Below, piece by piece: positions 38,438 through 49,013 of a stretch of DNA of 64,000 nucleotides. This DNA comes from Bacteroidota bacterium (GTDB taxonomy: Bacteria; Bacteroidota; Bacteroidia; NS11-12g; UBA9320), in assembly GCA_024679565.1 (NCBI GenBank), contig JAIBDD010000004.1, positions 1-64,000 on the forward strand, read 5' to 3'. The position numbers and the translations under genes were made by a program. The notes beneath the pieces are model-generated. The model did not search any database, was not told the DNA's origin, and saw nothing but the letters and a program-made list of their open reading frames with translations. The number at the start of each line of letters is the position of its first letter. The stretch's first letter is position 1.

Positions 38438-38980
38438 ATGGCAGCGGACAAACGAGATACAGAATGGAAATTGGTAAAGCAATCTTTGCAAGGAGACCAT
38501 TCTGCTTTCGAGCTGTTGTATAAGTCATTATCACCTAAAATGTACGCCGTAAGTTTAAGATACACGCACCAAGATCAGGACGCACAAGATGTATTGCAAG
38601 AAGCGTTTATCCGGATTTATAAAAATTTAAAGCAATTTAAATTTAACGGCTCATTTGAGGGCTGGTGCAGAAGGATTGTTACAAATACAGCAATAGAAGC
38701 ATTGCGTAAAAAAGGTAGAATGAAGGAAAATTCTACTGAGGTGCTTCCTGATTTGCCTGTGGATCCTAAAAGTTTTGAGAAGTTAAAATATGATGACTTG
38801 ATGAAACTTGTTCGTGCACTTCCAGATGGATATCGCAGTGTGTTTAACCTGTATGTGATTGATGGTTTTAGCCATAGAGAAATTGGCGAAATGTTAGGCG
38901 TTACAGAAAGCACAAGTAAAACACAATTGTATAAAGCCAGATTGGCTTTGCAGAAAAAAGTACTAGAAACGATTGAGTAA
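38438..38980 (+). CDS. ECF-family RNA polymerase sigma-70 factor
   Basis: HQDQDAQDVLQEAFIRIYKNLKQF, FEGWCRRIVTNTAIEALRKK, HREIGEMLGVTESTSKTQLYKARLALQKK. Confidence 0.96.
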   Translation: MAADKRDTEWKLVKQSLQGDHSAFELLYKSLSPKMYAVSLRYTHQDQDAQDVLQEAFIRIYKNLKQFKFNGSFEGWCRRIVTNTAIEALRKKGRMKENSTEVLPDLPVDPKSFEKLKYDDLMKLVRALPDGYRSVFNLYVIDGFSHREIGEMLGVTESTSKTQLYKARLALQKKVLETIE

Positions 38981-40265
38981 AGAAAATAACATATCGCAAT
39001 TTGATTCACTGTTCAAACAAACGTTTGAGGGGGCAAGTTCGAATGTGCCTCCAGGTGTTTGGGAGGGGGTTTCTTCTGCTACTGCAGGCGCGGCAGGTGC
39101 TTCAAGTGTGTCCGTATTGTCGAAACTGTTCGGTCTTAAAGGCGCAGCCATTTTAGGGTCGGTAGCCCTAATTGTTACTTCTACTGTTTTACTAACGAAG
39201 GAGTCAAACCCTCAACCCGAAGAAATAACGCCAAATACGCAAACTGAAATAGTGGTTGAATCCGAAACGGATTTGGATAAATCTGCAAATGAGATTACGT
39301 CAATTGACGAGTCTGTAAGTGAGACGAATCAAAATAACACGGTCGATTTAGCTAAAGCGGATGGTGAGATAACAATATCGAACACTCAGGTTGTATCCGA
39401 TATAAAAACGGATGGTATAGGACAGCCAAGTAATGCATTTAAAGATGTTTCAAAGTCGACTGCACATAATTCAGGAAATAGTGAACCAACAAAATCAACT
39501 GGAGTACTGGAATTGTCCGTATCTTCTGAGTCAGTATGTTTGGGTCAAAAAGTAGATGTTTCGGTACTTGATGGGAATACATTGAAAGACATTTCTTGGT
39601 TAGTAGATGGCAAACCAGTGGTTTCGAACAGAAAGTATATGAGCTTTTTGTTTGATAAAGCAGGAGGCCATTCCATTGAACTGAATGCTATAAATTCAAT
39701 TGGAGAGAATTTAACCACTACAAAAAATATTAAGGTTGTTGAGGCAGATGCTTCGTTTAAAGTCAGCCAAAAAGAGGGGGTGATTTACTTGACATCATTG
39801 AAGCCAGTTAAGGCCAACCAGTGGTATGTCAATCAAGTACTCGTAAAGGAAAATCAGAATTCAACTTCATTTGAGTCTGAATCAGAAAAAAACACAATTG
39901 TACATGTGGCAACCAACCTAAATGGTTGCAGTGATACCGCAAAGCAAGAGGTTGTTAAGGTGGCGAACTGTGCTGGAGACTTGAAAGTGCCAAATATATT
40001 TACACCGTACCATCAAGATGGATTTAACGATGACTTTGTCATCGACATGCCACAAGTTAAAGGATATAGGTTAACAGTATACAACTTAAAGGACGGTAAG
40101 GTCGTCTTTGATACAGAAAGCCAGAAAGAAAACTGGAATGGTAAGTACGACAATATAGGAGCAATGGTTCCTGTTGGTTACTACATTTATCGATTGGTAT
40201 ATAACTGTAACGGAAAAACTACCACAAAACAGGACAGAGTAATGGTTTCAGATGCAAAAAATTAA
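38973..40265 (+). CDS. Single-pass anti-sigma-like protein with Ig/PKD-like region and CHU_C (gliding motility-associated) C-terminal domain
   Basis: N-terminal FDSLFKQTFEGASSNVPPGVWEGV, one TM (AAILGSVALIVTSTVLL), C-terminal VPNIFTPYHQDGFNDDFVIDMPQVKGYRLTVYN; TTG start overlapping the sigma gene. Confidence 0.75.
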   Translation: MSKENNISQFDSLFKQTFEGASSNVPPGVWEGVSSATAGAAGASSVSVLSKLFGLKGAAILGSVALIVTSTVLLTKESNPQPEEITPNTQTEIVVESETDLDKSANEITSIDESVSETNQNNTVDLAKADGEITISNTQVVSDIKTDGIGQPSNAFKDVSKSTAHNSGNSEPTKSTGVLELSVSSESVCLGQKVDVSVLDGNTLKDISWLVDGKPVVSNRKYMSFLFDKAGGHSIELNAINSIGENLTTTKNIKVVEADASFKVSQKEGVIYLTSLKPVKANQWYVNQVLVKENQNSTSFESESEKNTIVHVATNLNGCSDTAKQEVVKVANCAGDLKVPNIFTPYHQDGFNDDFVIDMPQVKGYRLTVYNLKDGKVVFDTESQKENWNGKYDNIGAMVPVGYYIYRLVYNCNGKTTTKQDRVMVSDAKN

Positions 40266-40347
40266 TTTGAAAAACCCAATAAATAACGATAATATAGCAA
40301 GCTCGAATTTGTCGGGCTTGCGTTTACATAACCCGATATTGAATTTT

Positions 40348-43300
40348 ATGAAAATGACAAAGAACAGAACTAAGTTTTTGATGTATTTGTTTTTCCCGAT
40401 GCTATTGCTTTTGGGACAGGTAAATGCAGCTAACGCTCAATGTAAGCCTAGCTATACAGCTGGTAATGAGTGTGAAAATGTAGCCATTAACTTTAAAGCT
40501 AATGCGCCGGGATTCTCAACCTACGATTGGGAATACAAAGAAAAAGGTTCAGGAACTGTAATTGGGAGCTCGTCAGATCGAGACCCTTCTTTCCCGTTTC
40601 CTAAAGCTGGTACTTACGTTATCACCCTGAAAGCTTCAGGAGTTGCTGGTAATTGTACCGAATCTTTTGAGATTGTAATTAAGCCTAGTCCAAAGGCAAT
40701 TCCGTTTTTAATCACGCCGAATCGGCAGTGTTTTAAAGGGAATATGTTCTGCTTAATTGATAGCAGTACGCCAGCACCAGGTAGCCAAATTGTGCGTAGA
40801 ACAGTCCTGTTCTCGGATGGTCAGCGTTACGATAAAGTCAATCCAACATATGGAGACACTATCTGTCACACAATCATCGATCCTAAAGGTGGTTGGTTTA
40901 ACATGAAGATGGAGCTTGAAGATAAAAACGGATGTGTTACTGAAGCATATTTTAATGATTTCATTCAAGTATTCCCTAGACTAAATGTTCGCTTGAGTAC
41001 TAACTCACCAACAAAGTGTGATTCTACAAAAGCAACCATCACAAACCTTACATATAACGATTGGAAAAATAACAATGAGACGACTATCGGGTTGAAAGAC
41101 ATCGCTCAATTTGTTTTTGATTTCGGTGGTGGAGATCCTAAAGTAGTTATTGGTGATTCTGTTACAAACACCAAATACTGGACAGGGGAAGCTTTTGATG
41201 GTATTACCGAACACTGGTATAGAACACATGGTACTTTTAATGCAACTCTTTCGGTAACGTCACGTTTTGGCTGTTCTGAGACTTTTACCTATAAAGGTGC
41301 TGCAACCAATATTAAACTAAGACCTCAAATTATTGCGGATAAAGATTCGGCTTGTACGAGTGATCCTGAAACATGTTTCAGTGTGTCTACGGGGCCAATC
41401 CCAGGAGCACAGTTCTTATGGACATTTGGTGATCCTCCGTCAGGTAACTTGAACTTCGATGATAAAACATGGACACCATGCCACTCTTATGGTGGTGGTC
41501 CTTGGATGATTTCGTTACGAATCGTTTCAGGTCCTTGTGATATCATGATTTTTGATACAATTACTAAAGTTGGTCCTTCATCTACCATAGAAGTTCCATT
41601 TGTACGTGTTCTTGAAAAAGAGAAGTACCAATGTGAAATTAGAGACAGTGTTCATTTTGTAAACAACTCAAGTTTTTATCATGATGATCCAAATTATTGG
41701 GATGAAGATTCATTCTTTTATTTCTACCCAAAATCATTCAGAATTGTTAAACACAGAGTTACAGGTGTAGATAGTATTTATACCTATAGTAATGTAAAAA
41801 CAAACACAGATACATTTAAAGCGAAATATGCTGTTACTGAGATTCTGTATCAAGATGGTGCTAAGATTTACTTTGATACCAATCTCGATTCGTTTGTTGT
41901 TGTGATAGGTAATTCTACTGGTGGAAATGACACGACTAAATTTGGTCGAGATATGGGAGGCCTTTATTCAAAACGTCGTTATGTATTTAACTTCAACGAG
42001 GATACAAGAGCCGGTGATCAAACCGCAATTCCTGTAGACCCAGCAATTCGAAGAAAAGACCACGTCTATCGTCTTTGGACATTAGGAGACAATTTTGCTC
42101 CTCCATGTACTACAGACACGAAAGCAAATAAAAACGTTAACCTAAACTGTAATTTCACCTTAGACTCATTACCAGTGCACTGGTATACACCTTGGGATGA
42201 CATTTATAGATACCGGAACAATGGTCAGTTTTATACCAACCCTGCACCTCGAACATTGTTTAGCCGTCATGCACGACAATGTTACCAAGTTCAGGTTTAT
42301 CCAGCTGATACGGCAATAGTGCCACAAGAGGTTGTTTTATTTGTGCCTAAAGACACAACAAAAACATTCTACATACCGTACACTGATTCAATGGGTGTTG
42401 CAAGAACTGACACTATTGAAATTTTGGGATGGAAGAAATATCCAGAGTTCCAACAAAGAAATAATTACCGCCTAAAAATTTGGAAGCCAGAGGCTGTCTA
42501 TAAAGGTAAGGTGATCAGTACAATAATTTGGGAAGACCATGATTATTACATTCCAGCTGGTGTCACCATACGACTTAAAAATCTTCAAAATGGCACGGTT
42601 ACCACTGTAACAGGTCCTAAGACCCATACTCTTGAAAAAGACTTTCAGTTTGAAGTTGATGAAGGGGATTCTATCGTATCACTTCCAGAAATGATTATTA
42701 ACCCAGAGCGGGTTGTCATTGCTGGAGCAAGTAATATTTTAATTGATACCATTATTAATGGAGTTGAAACTACGGTTCAACGTTCTGTTGTGCTGGTTGA
42801 TTCTATATATCATAGAAACTATTTCTATAACAATACCGCATCTTGTAATTCAGTTACTTTATTCCATAAAGACACTGTTCATCCATTTAAGTGTGAAAGC
42901 TCAAATAATATTTCGTTGGCGCTTATCCCGCCAAGTGCAAGAGGCTTGCGATGGGAGTCAGGTATTCCTTGTCCATTAGACGGAAATAAGTTGAATTATT
43001 ACCTAACGTTCAATATGGACGAAACGAAGCCAGGTTGTACACAACAATGGTTTGAAGTGAATTATGATTCACTTACCGGTCCTGATAACTGGATTAGTTA
43101 CAAAAGTGGTGGCGTATTAGCCCCACCGCCTCCAGGTTTGCCTATTCCATTCGTTTTGCCATATGATATAATTGGTCAGTGGGGAACGCAATTTGTAAAA
43201 GGATACTCTTCTGGAGAAATAGGAAGTGATCCAAGCAAGCGTCCAAATGGTTCGTTTACCATTGGTTTAGTTGTTGCTAACGGACCACCACAAACAGATA

Positions 43301-46068
43301 AAGACGGAAACCCAATTGCACCAGAGTGTACAGATACAGCTTGGTATAGTGACATGTTCCGTTACCAATACTTAGATGCTCAGTTCGACATCTTATTACC
43401 TCAAAATGATCCATTAGCACTTTGTGCCGGAGGAACTGCTTACTTCAGAATGTTAAATCCTGTTCAAGATAGTATTGCTGCCTTGAGATGGAACTGGGGT
43501 TATCCAGATCGTTTATCAGGTTACTATGAAGAATTCCAATATTTCCAAGAATACAAAGGTCCAGTTAAAGGACGTAACGATGAAGGGACGACTTGGAATC
43601 AAGGGAAAGATGTTTGGCTATATAACTATGTGGTGCGTCACAATCTAGATGATTTGTTAGGTGACGAAACCATTGATACTATTGTAACAAGAATTTATCG
43701 CGATTGGGACTACGAAGTGAATACGTATCAAGCGGATAAAATCCTAGTAGATATATTGAAGCAGTTGAATCTTGATATTAGAGATATTCCTGATGAGGAT
43801 TTTGCATTGATGTTAGGAGATGGAACAGTAGGTTGTATTGATACAACTGGCATTAGCGAATACTTCATCATTGGAAAGAAAGGTATTGACGAAAACGTTG
43901 TTTTCCATGATCAGTACAAGTATCAGTATACAAATTCAGGAATGACCGATTCTGTAATTATTGAAGAGGTATTCCACTTCAGGGATTCGTCGATTCAAGG
44001 TTTCGACACCTTGGTTGCCCCTTACGATTTAGTTGCTACAGATACAGTGTACAAACGTGGAGCGGTTATACCTGATGTATACAAGTTTACTTATCGTCAT
44101 CCAGAAGTTCGGTTGAATTTCTGTGATCCAACGAAGAAGGATACGTTCTGGGTGAATTCTAACGGACCAATGGTTCCAGGTATATTCTTGAATAACCGAG
44201 TAGGTTGTGAGAAGAGTGGCGCGAAACTGTTGAATGTTGGTTACCTCAATAAATTTGAGTTGTTAAACCAAGCGGTATGTAAAAACCAAGTACACGAATT
44301 GTACGACAGTATTCGATACTGGCAATATGGGGATGATATGTTCCCGAATGATTATCCAATTGATCCACGTAAGTTCTGGGAAGATCCAGTACGATATGCG
44401 AATGGTAAGTTGGAAATCAAATCAATTGATTGGAATTATGGTGATGGTGTTGATGACTTCAATAGATCGATTACTTTCTTCAACCAATATGATAGTGCAG
44501 GAGAATATGTTGTAGCAATCGCTACTAGAGATTCAATCGGATGTACCGATACGGCCTTTGTAACGGCTTTTGTTACAGGAGCACTTGCGAATTTCGAAAC
44601 CAACCAAGCGGTAGGTGGAGATCCTTGTGATGGTATCATTAACTTCTTTGACTCATCGATAGTATTTGATCCATGTCGTGGAAGAGATACTTGTCCAAAC
44701 GGTGTTTACGAACCATGTGATAGTGTTGTATGGTACGAGTGGGACTTTGGAGATGGTTCAACACGAAGTGTACTGAAAAACCCATCGCATGATTATACCT
44801 CTAGTGGATGGTTTACGATCAAATTAAAAATCTACACCTTATTAGGTTGTGAAGATTCAGTTGAGAAGCAAATATTCATTGAAGGACCTCAACCAAGGTT
44901 CGAGTTTGACGGAGGTAGCGTTTGGGGAGAAGATTCCATCATAATATGTGTGGGAGATTCGGTCCATCTGGCCAACACGAGTATCGATCCGATGTATAAC
45001 CCAAATTGGGTTCTATCTTGGGGTGATTCTTTAAACTCTACTTCATCAACTACTGACCCGAACAAGATATTATCTCACCAATACAACGATTCAGGTGTAT
45101 ACTATCTATTAATGTATATGGAAGATACCATAGAAGGATCTGCCAACAGATGTTTCAGAGTATTCCCAGATTCAAGTACGAAGGACGGTAAGATTCCAAG
45201 AAAGATTAAGGTAATTGTAAAACCAGTTGCCCCTGCTAAATTGGAAATTGCACCAGATACGGTTTGTCCTTACCAAGAAGTTGTATTTACAAGCAACTCG
45301 GATACCATCTATAAGTATTACCAATGGTCATTTGGCGATGGCGATACGGCAACACGAAACGACCCAGTTAATGTTGTAAGTCATAGCTATAAGGCTCCTG
45401 GTAGATACACGGTTGAATTAATACCTAATTACGATCTCCCTCCTGGTGATTTCGGGCCGCGTTGTCAAGATGTTGATACGGGTTATGTAACGGTAATTAA
45501 ACCAACAGCTGATTTCGATATAATCGATGTAGACAAACCAGATTTCTGTTTCACCAATACGTCAACCGGAGCGAAAACATACGAGTGGCAAATTGAGACG
45601 GAAACACGTGATACTACATACGAATACACAAGTGATATCAACGAGCAAATTTGCTACAACTGGGGAGAAACAGTGGGTACGTTTGCCATCTGTTTAATCG
45701 CTACGAATGAGGCAGGTTGTAAGGATACAATTTGTAAAACGATAGAGAACGACTTCTTTATTAAGTTTATCCCTTACAACGTATTTACTCCAGACGAAGA
45801 GGATGCATTAAACAATCAGTTTGTTGTCGATATTGAGGGATATGAAGAATTCCAAATCGACATCTACAACAGATGGGGTGAGCTTGTCTTTAAAACATCA
45901 GCGGAGAACAATGCACCGATCATTAATTGGGATGGCACAATTATGAACAAAGGGACGAAATGTCCTGCAGGAACGTACTTCTATGTAATCAACTACAAGT
46001 TGAAAAACAGACCAGAAAATGGTGAAGTAGGAGAACCAGTTAGCGGTACAGTTACCCTGATTCGATAA
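40348..46068 (+). CDS. Giant PKD-domain surface protein with T9SS type B (CHU_C) C-terminus
   Basis: Signal peptide at internal ATG 40348; WEWDFGDGSTRSVLKNPSHDY-type PKD motifs; C-terminal YNVFTPDEEDALNNQFVVDIEGYEEFQIDIYNRWGELVF. Confidence 0.9.
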   Translation: MKMTKNRTKFLMYLFFPMLLLLGQVNAANAQCKPSYTAGNECENVAINFKANAPGFSTYDWEYKEKGSGTVIGSSSDRDPSFPFPKAGTYVITLKASGVAGNCTESFEIVIKPSPKAIPFLITPNRQCFKGNMFCLIDSSTPAPGSQIVRRTVLFSDGQRYDKVNPTYGDTICHTIIDPKGGWFNMKMELEDKNGCVTEAYFNDFIQVFPRLNVRLSTNSPTKCDSTKATITNLTYNDWKNNNETTIGLKDIAQFVFDFGGGDPKVVIGDSVTNTKYWTGEAFDGITEHWYRTHGTFNATLSVTSRFGCSETFTYKGAATNIKLRPQIIADKDSACTSDPETCFSVSTGPIPGAQFLWTFGDPPSGNLNFDDKTWTPCHSYGGGPWMISLRIVSGPCDIMIFDTITKVGPSSTIEVPFVRVLEKEKYQCEIRDSVHFVNNSSFYHDDPNYWDEDSFFYFYPKSFRIVKHRVTGVDSIYTYSNVKTNTDTFKAKYAVTEILYQDGAKIYFDTNLDSFVVVIGNSTGGNDTTKFGRDMGGLYSKRRYVFNFNEDTRAGDQTAIPVDPAIRRKDHVYRLWTLGDNFAPPCTTDTKANKNVNLNCNFTLDSLPVHWYTPWDDIYRYRNNGQFYTNPAPRTLFSRHARQCYQVQVYPADTAIVPQEVVLFVPKDTTKTFYIPYTDSMGVARTDTIEILGWKKYPEFQQRNNYRLKIWKPEAVYKGKVISTIIWEDHDYYIPAGVTIRLKNLQNGTVTTVTGPKTHTLEKDFQFEVDEGDSIVSLPEMIINPERVVIAGASNILIDTIINGVETTVQRSVVLVDSIYHRNYFYNNTASCNSVTLFHKDTVHPFKCESSNNISLALIPPSARGLRWESGIPCPLDGNKLNYYLTFNMDETKPGCTQQWFEVNYDSLTGPDNWISYKSGGVLAPPPPGLPIPFVLPYDIIGQWGTQFVKGYSSGEIGSDPSKRPNGSFTIGLVVANGPPQTDKDGNPIAPECTDTAWYSDMFRYQYLDAQFDILLPQNDPLALCAGGTAYFRMLNPVQDSIAALRWNWGYPDRLSGYYEEFQYFQEYKGPVKGRNDEGTTWNQGKDVWLYNYVVRHNLDDLLGDETIDTIVTRIYRDWDYEVNTYQADKILVDILKQLNLDIRDIPDEDFALMLGDGTVGCIDTTGISEYFIIGKKGIDENVVFHDQYKYQYTNSGMTDSVIIEEVFHFRDSSIQGFDTLVAPYDLVATDTVYKRGAVIPDVYKFTYRHPEVRLNFCDPTKKDTFWVNSNGPMVPGIFLNNRVGCEKSGAKLLNVGYLNKFELLNQAVCKNQVHELYDSIRYWQYGDDMFPNDYPIDPRKFWEDPVRYANGKLEIKSIDWNYGDGVDDFNRSITFFNQYDSAGEYVVAIATRDSIGCTDTAFVTAFVTGALANFETNQAVGGDPCDGIINFFDSSIVFDPCRGRDTCPNGVYEPCDSVVWYEWDFGDGSTRSVLKNPSHDYTSSGWFTIKLKIYTLLGCEDSVEKQIFIEGPQPRFEFDGGSVWGEDSIIICVGDSVHLANTSIDPMYNPNWVLSWGDSLNSTSSTTDPNKILSHQYNDSGVYYLLMYMEDTIEGSANRCFRVFPDSSTKDGKIPRKIKVIVKPVAPAKLEIAPDTVCPYQEVVFTSNSDTIYKYYQWSFGDGDTATRNDPVNVVSHSYKAPGRYTVELIPNYDLPPGDFGPRCQDVDTGYVTVIKPTADFDIIDVDKPDFCFTNTSTGAKTYEWQIETETRDTTYEYTSDINEQICYNWGETVGTFAICLIATNEAGCKDTICKTIENDFFIKFIPYNVFTPDEEDALNNQFVVDIEGYEEFQIDIYNRWGELVFKTSAENNAPIINWDGTIMNKGTKCPAGTYFYVINYKLKNRPENGEVGEPVSGTVTLIR

Positions 46069-46088
46069 AACACTAATTGAATGACTTA

Positions 46089-46123
46089 AAGGCCCCAACA
46101 TCAAATGTTGGGGCCTTTTTTTT
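46089..46123 (+). terminator. Rho-independent terminator
   Basis: aaggccccaacat-caa-atgttggggcctt followed by a T run. Confidence 0.9.
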
Positions 46124-46139
46124 CGATAATTTAAATCGC

Positions 46140-46147
46140 TATTTTTG
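46140..46147 (+). promoter_or_regulatory. -7 element TATTTTTG upstream of the riboswitch
   Basis: Directly before the riboswitch P1 strand. Confidence 0.4.
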
Positions 46148-46149
46148 AT

Positions 46150-46255
46150 CGCGTTATCAAGAAAGATGGAGGGAATAGGTCCTGTGAAGTCTTGGCAACC
46201 TGTTTGTAAACAAGGTGCTACATCCTATCAGTCAGACGACTGAAAAGATACCATT
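46150..46255 (+). ncRNA. SAM-I (S-box) type riboswitch
   Basis: GTTATCAAGAAAGATGGAGGGA...GTGAAGTCTTGGCAACC...AAGGTGCTACATCCT, P3 hairpin CCTGTTTG-TAAA-CAAGG, P4 CAGTC-AGAC-GACTG, closing AAAGATACC; upstream of metH. Confidence 0.85.
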
Positions 46256-46285
46256 CACAAAACGGTTTCTTGATGCAAAATAGTT

Positions 46286-48934
46286 ATGAGCAAGAAACAA
46301 GATGTAATCTTACGGTTAAGCGGGTTAGAACCTCTAAACGTTACCGACAATATCAACTTTCTAAATGTAGGGGAAAGAACAAATGTTACCGGTTCAAAAA
46401 AGTTTGCACGGCTTATTTTAAATAACCAGTACGACGAAGCACTGTCTGTTGCACGGCAACAAGTAGAAAACGGGGCACAAGTTATAGACGTCAACATGGA
46501 CGATGGCATGTTGGACGGAAAAGAGGCAATGGTTAAATTTCTTAACCTGATTGCGGCTGAACCAGATATATCAAAAGTTCCTGTTATGCTGGATTCTTCT
46601 AAATGGGAAATTTTAGAAGCCGGATTGAAATGTTTGCAAGGGAAGGGAATTGTTAATTCAATAAGTCTAAAAGACGGAAAGGAAGAATTTTTACGTCGTG
46701 CAAAAATTATAAAAAGATTTGGTGCTGCAGCCGTAGTGATGGCATTTGACGAAACGGGTCAAGCAGACACCTATGAGCGCCGCATTGAAATTTGTAAAAA
46801 GAGTTATGATATACTAGTTGAGGAAATTTCTTTTCCACCTGAAGATATCATTTTTGACCCTAACATACTCGCTATTGCTACTGGCATAGAAGAACATAAT
46901 AACTATGCGGTAGATTTTATAAAGGCTACAGAATGGATTAAAAACAATTTGCCTTATGCCCTTGTCAGTGGAGGAGTAAGTAACATCTCTTTTTCCTTTC
47001 GAGGTAATAATGCGGTTCGTGAAGCCATGCACGCGGCATTTCTATACCATGCCATCAAAGTCGGTATGGATATGGGTATTGTCAACGCAGGTATGATCGA
47101 AGTCTATGATGAGATAGAGCCTGATTTGCTGGAACGCGTAGAAGACGTACTGTTTAACAGACGGGAGGATGCCACAGAACGATTGGTTGATTTTGCTGAA
47201 ACGGTTAAACAAAAAGGGAAGGTAATTGTCAAGGATGATTCCTGGAGACAAACAGACGTTACAGAGCGGCTAAAGCACGCCTTGGTTAAAGGAATAACGG
47301 ATTATATCGATGAGGATACAGAAGAAGCACGTCAGAATTATGACTCTCCACTAAGTGTAATTGAAGGACCGTTGATGGACGGGATGAATGTTGTTGGTGA
47401 TCTATTTGGGTCCGGAAAGATGTTTTTACCGCAAGTTGTTAAAAGTGCACGGGTAATGAAAAAATCCGTTGCCTACCTATTGCCTTATTTAGAGGAAGAA
47501 AAGGCAGCGGGCAGTACCCGGGGAAAGATATTATTGGCAACAGTAAAAGGTGACGTACACGACATTGGGAAGAATATTGTAGGTGTTGTTTTGGCGTGTA
47601 ATAATTATGAGATTATTGATTTAGGTGTGATGGTGCCTTTAGATAAAATTTTACAAACTGCAGCAGAAAAAGAGGTAGATGTGATTGGTTTAAGTGGATT
47701 GATTACACCGAGCTTAGATGAAATGGTCGACGTAGCGGAAGAAATGCAACGTCGTAACTTGAAGACACCATTACTTATTGGAGGAGCAACTACATCGCGC
47801 ATACATACGGCTGTCAAAATTGCACCGACGTATTCAAATGCAGTTATTCATGTATTGGATGCGTCCAAAAGTGTACCTGTTGTCGGGTCCTTATTGTCGA
47901 AAGATGCGGAAGCAACTATGGCAAGGTACAAATCTGAGTATACTAAGTTGGCTGAGGATCACCAAAAAAGGAAAGCTGCAAAAACGATACTGACGTATGA
48001 TCAAGTGGTTCAGAATCGATTGCAGATCAATTGGGATGAAGAGCATATTGTGGCTCCCCAAAACAAGTCAATAAGAAATTGGACACCAACGATTGAAACA
48101 CTTATCCCATATATTGATTGGACGCCATTTTTTAGAGCGTGGGAGCTTGCCGGTAAATATCCAAACATATTGGAAGATAAGGTAGTAGGAGACGAAGCAA
48201 AGAAATTATTTGCCGACGCACAAAAGATGCTGGCATCGATAACCAATAATCAATTGCTTGAAGCAAAAGGGGTCTCTGGAATATTTGCAGCTGAATCCAA
48301 TGGTGAAACAGTATTGGTAACCGACGAAAAGGGAAAGCAGTACCCATTTGAGTTCCTTAGACAACAAAGAAAGATGGGGGATGGAATTCCAAATCTAAGT
48401 CTGGCAGATTTCGTTGCTCCTACAGGCTATAATGACCATATGGGCTGTTTTGCAGTAAGTGTCCACGGTGCTGTGGAAATGGCAACTGAATATGAGGCTG
48501 ATCACGACGATTATCATGCCATCTTGGTTAAAGTATTGGCCGATAGATTGGTTGAAGCTTTCGCAGAATATTTGCACCGAGAAATTCGTGTAAGTGATTG
48601 GGGATATGCACAAAGTGAATCGCTCACTAATGACTTATTAATACGTGAAAAGTATCAAGGCATTAGGCCTGCACCTGGATATCCGGCATGTCCTGATCAT
48701 ACAGAGAAACAAATCATTTGGGATGTGTTAGACGTGAATGAGAATACTGGAGCTAGCTTAACGGAAAACTATGCCATGCATCCTGCCGCTTCTGTTTCGG
48801 GTGTTTATTTCGCCAACCCAAAGAGTAAATATTTCGCAGTAGGTCAAATCGGAGAAGATCAATTAAAAAATCTGGCTAATCGGAAAAACCTGCCAGTGAA
48901 TGAAATGCGAAAATGGCTTCGTCCAAATTTGTAA
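46286..48934 (+). CDS. metH: Methionine synthase MetH C-terminal module (pterin, B12 and activation domains; no homocysteine-binding domain)
   Basis: [46 protein letters not shown]; starts at the pterin-binding domain. Confidence 0.93.
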   Translation: MSKKQDVILRLSGLEPLNVTDNINFLNVGERTNVTGSKKFARLILNNQYDEALSVARQQVENGAQVIDVNMDDGMLDGKEAMVKFLNLIAAEPDISKVPVMLDSSKWEILEAGLKCLQGKGIVNSISLKDGKEEFLRRAKIIKRFGAAAVVMAFDETGQADTYERRIEICKKSYDILVEEISFPPEDIIFDPNILAIATGIEEHNNYAVDFIKATEWIKNNLPYALVSGGVSNISFSFRGNNAVREAMHAAFLYHAIKVGMDMGIVNAGMIEVYDEIEPDLLERVEDVLFNRREDATERLVDFAETVKQKGKVIVKDDSWRQTDVTERLKHALVKGITDYIDEDTEEARQNYDSPLSVIEGPLMDGMNVVGDLFGSGKMFLPQVVKSARVMKKSVAYLLPYLEEEKAAGSTRGKILLATVKGDVHDIGKNIVGVVLACNNYEIIDLGVMVPLDKILQTAAEKEVDVIGLSGLITPSLDEMVDVAEEMQRRNLKTPLLIGGATTSRIHTAVKIAPTYSNAVIHVLDASKSVPVVGSLLSKDAEATMARYKSEYTKLAEDHQKRKAAKTILTYDQVVQNRLQINWDEEHIVAPQNKSIRNWTPTIETLIPYIDWTPFFRAWELAGKYPNILEDKVVGDEAKKLFADAQKMLASITNNQLLEAKGVSGIFAAESNGETVLVTDEKGKQYPFEFLRQQRKMGDGIPNLSLADFVAPTGYNDHMGCFAVSVHGAVEMATEYEADHDDYHAILVKVLADRLVEAFAEYLHREIRVSDWGYAQSESLTNDLLIREKYQGIRPAPGYPACPDHTEKQIIWDVLDVNENTGASLTENYAMHPAASVSGVYFANPKSKYFAVGQIGEDQLKNLANRKNLPVNEMRKWLRPNL

Positions 48935-49013
48935 ATTATTTTTCTTTCTTTGGAATGTGTTGCAGTTAAGAACTGTCTAAACAACTAAGTCAAAGTAAAA
49001 ACCTAAGTGAATT

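Noticed and set aside
40348-46068. Possible DNA-level tandem repeats in the PKD adhesin
   Set aside because: Repeats are recognisable only at protein level (DFGDG motifs); I saw no long nucleotide-identical units.
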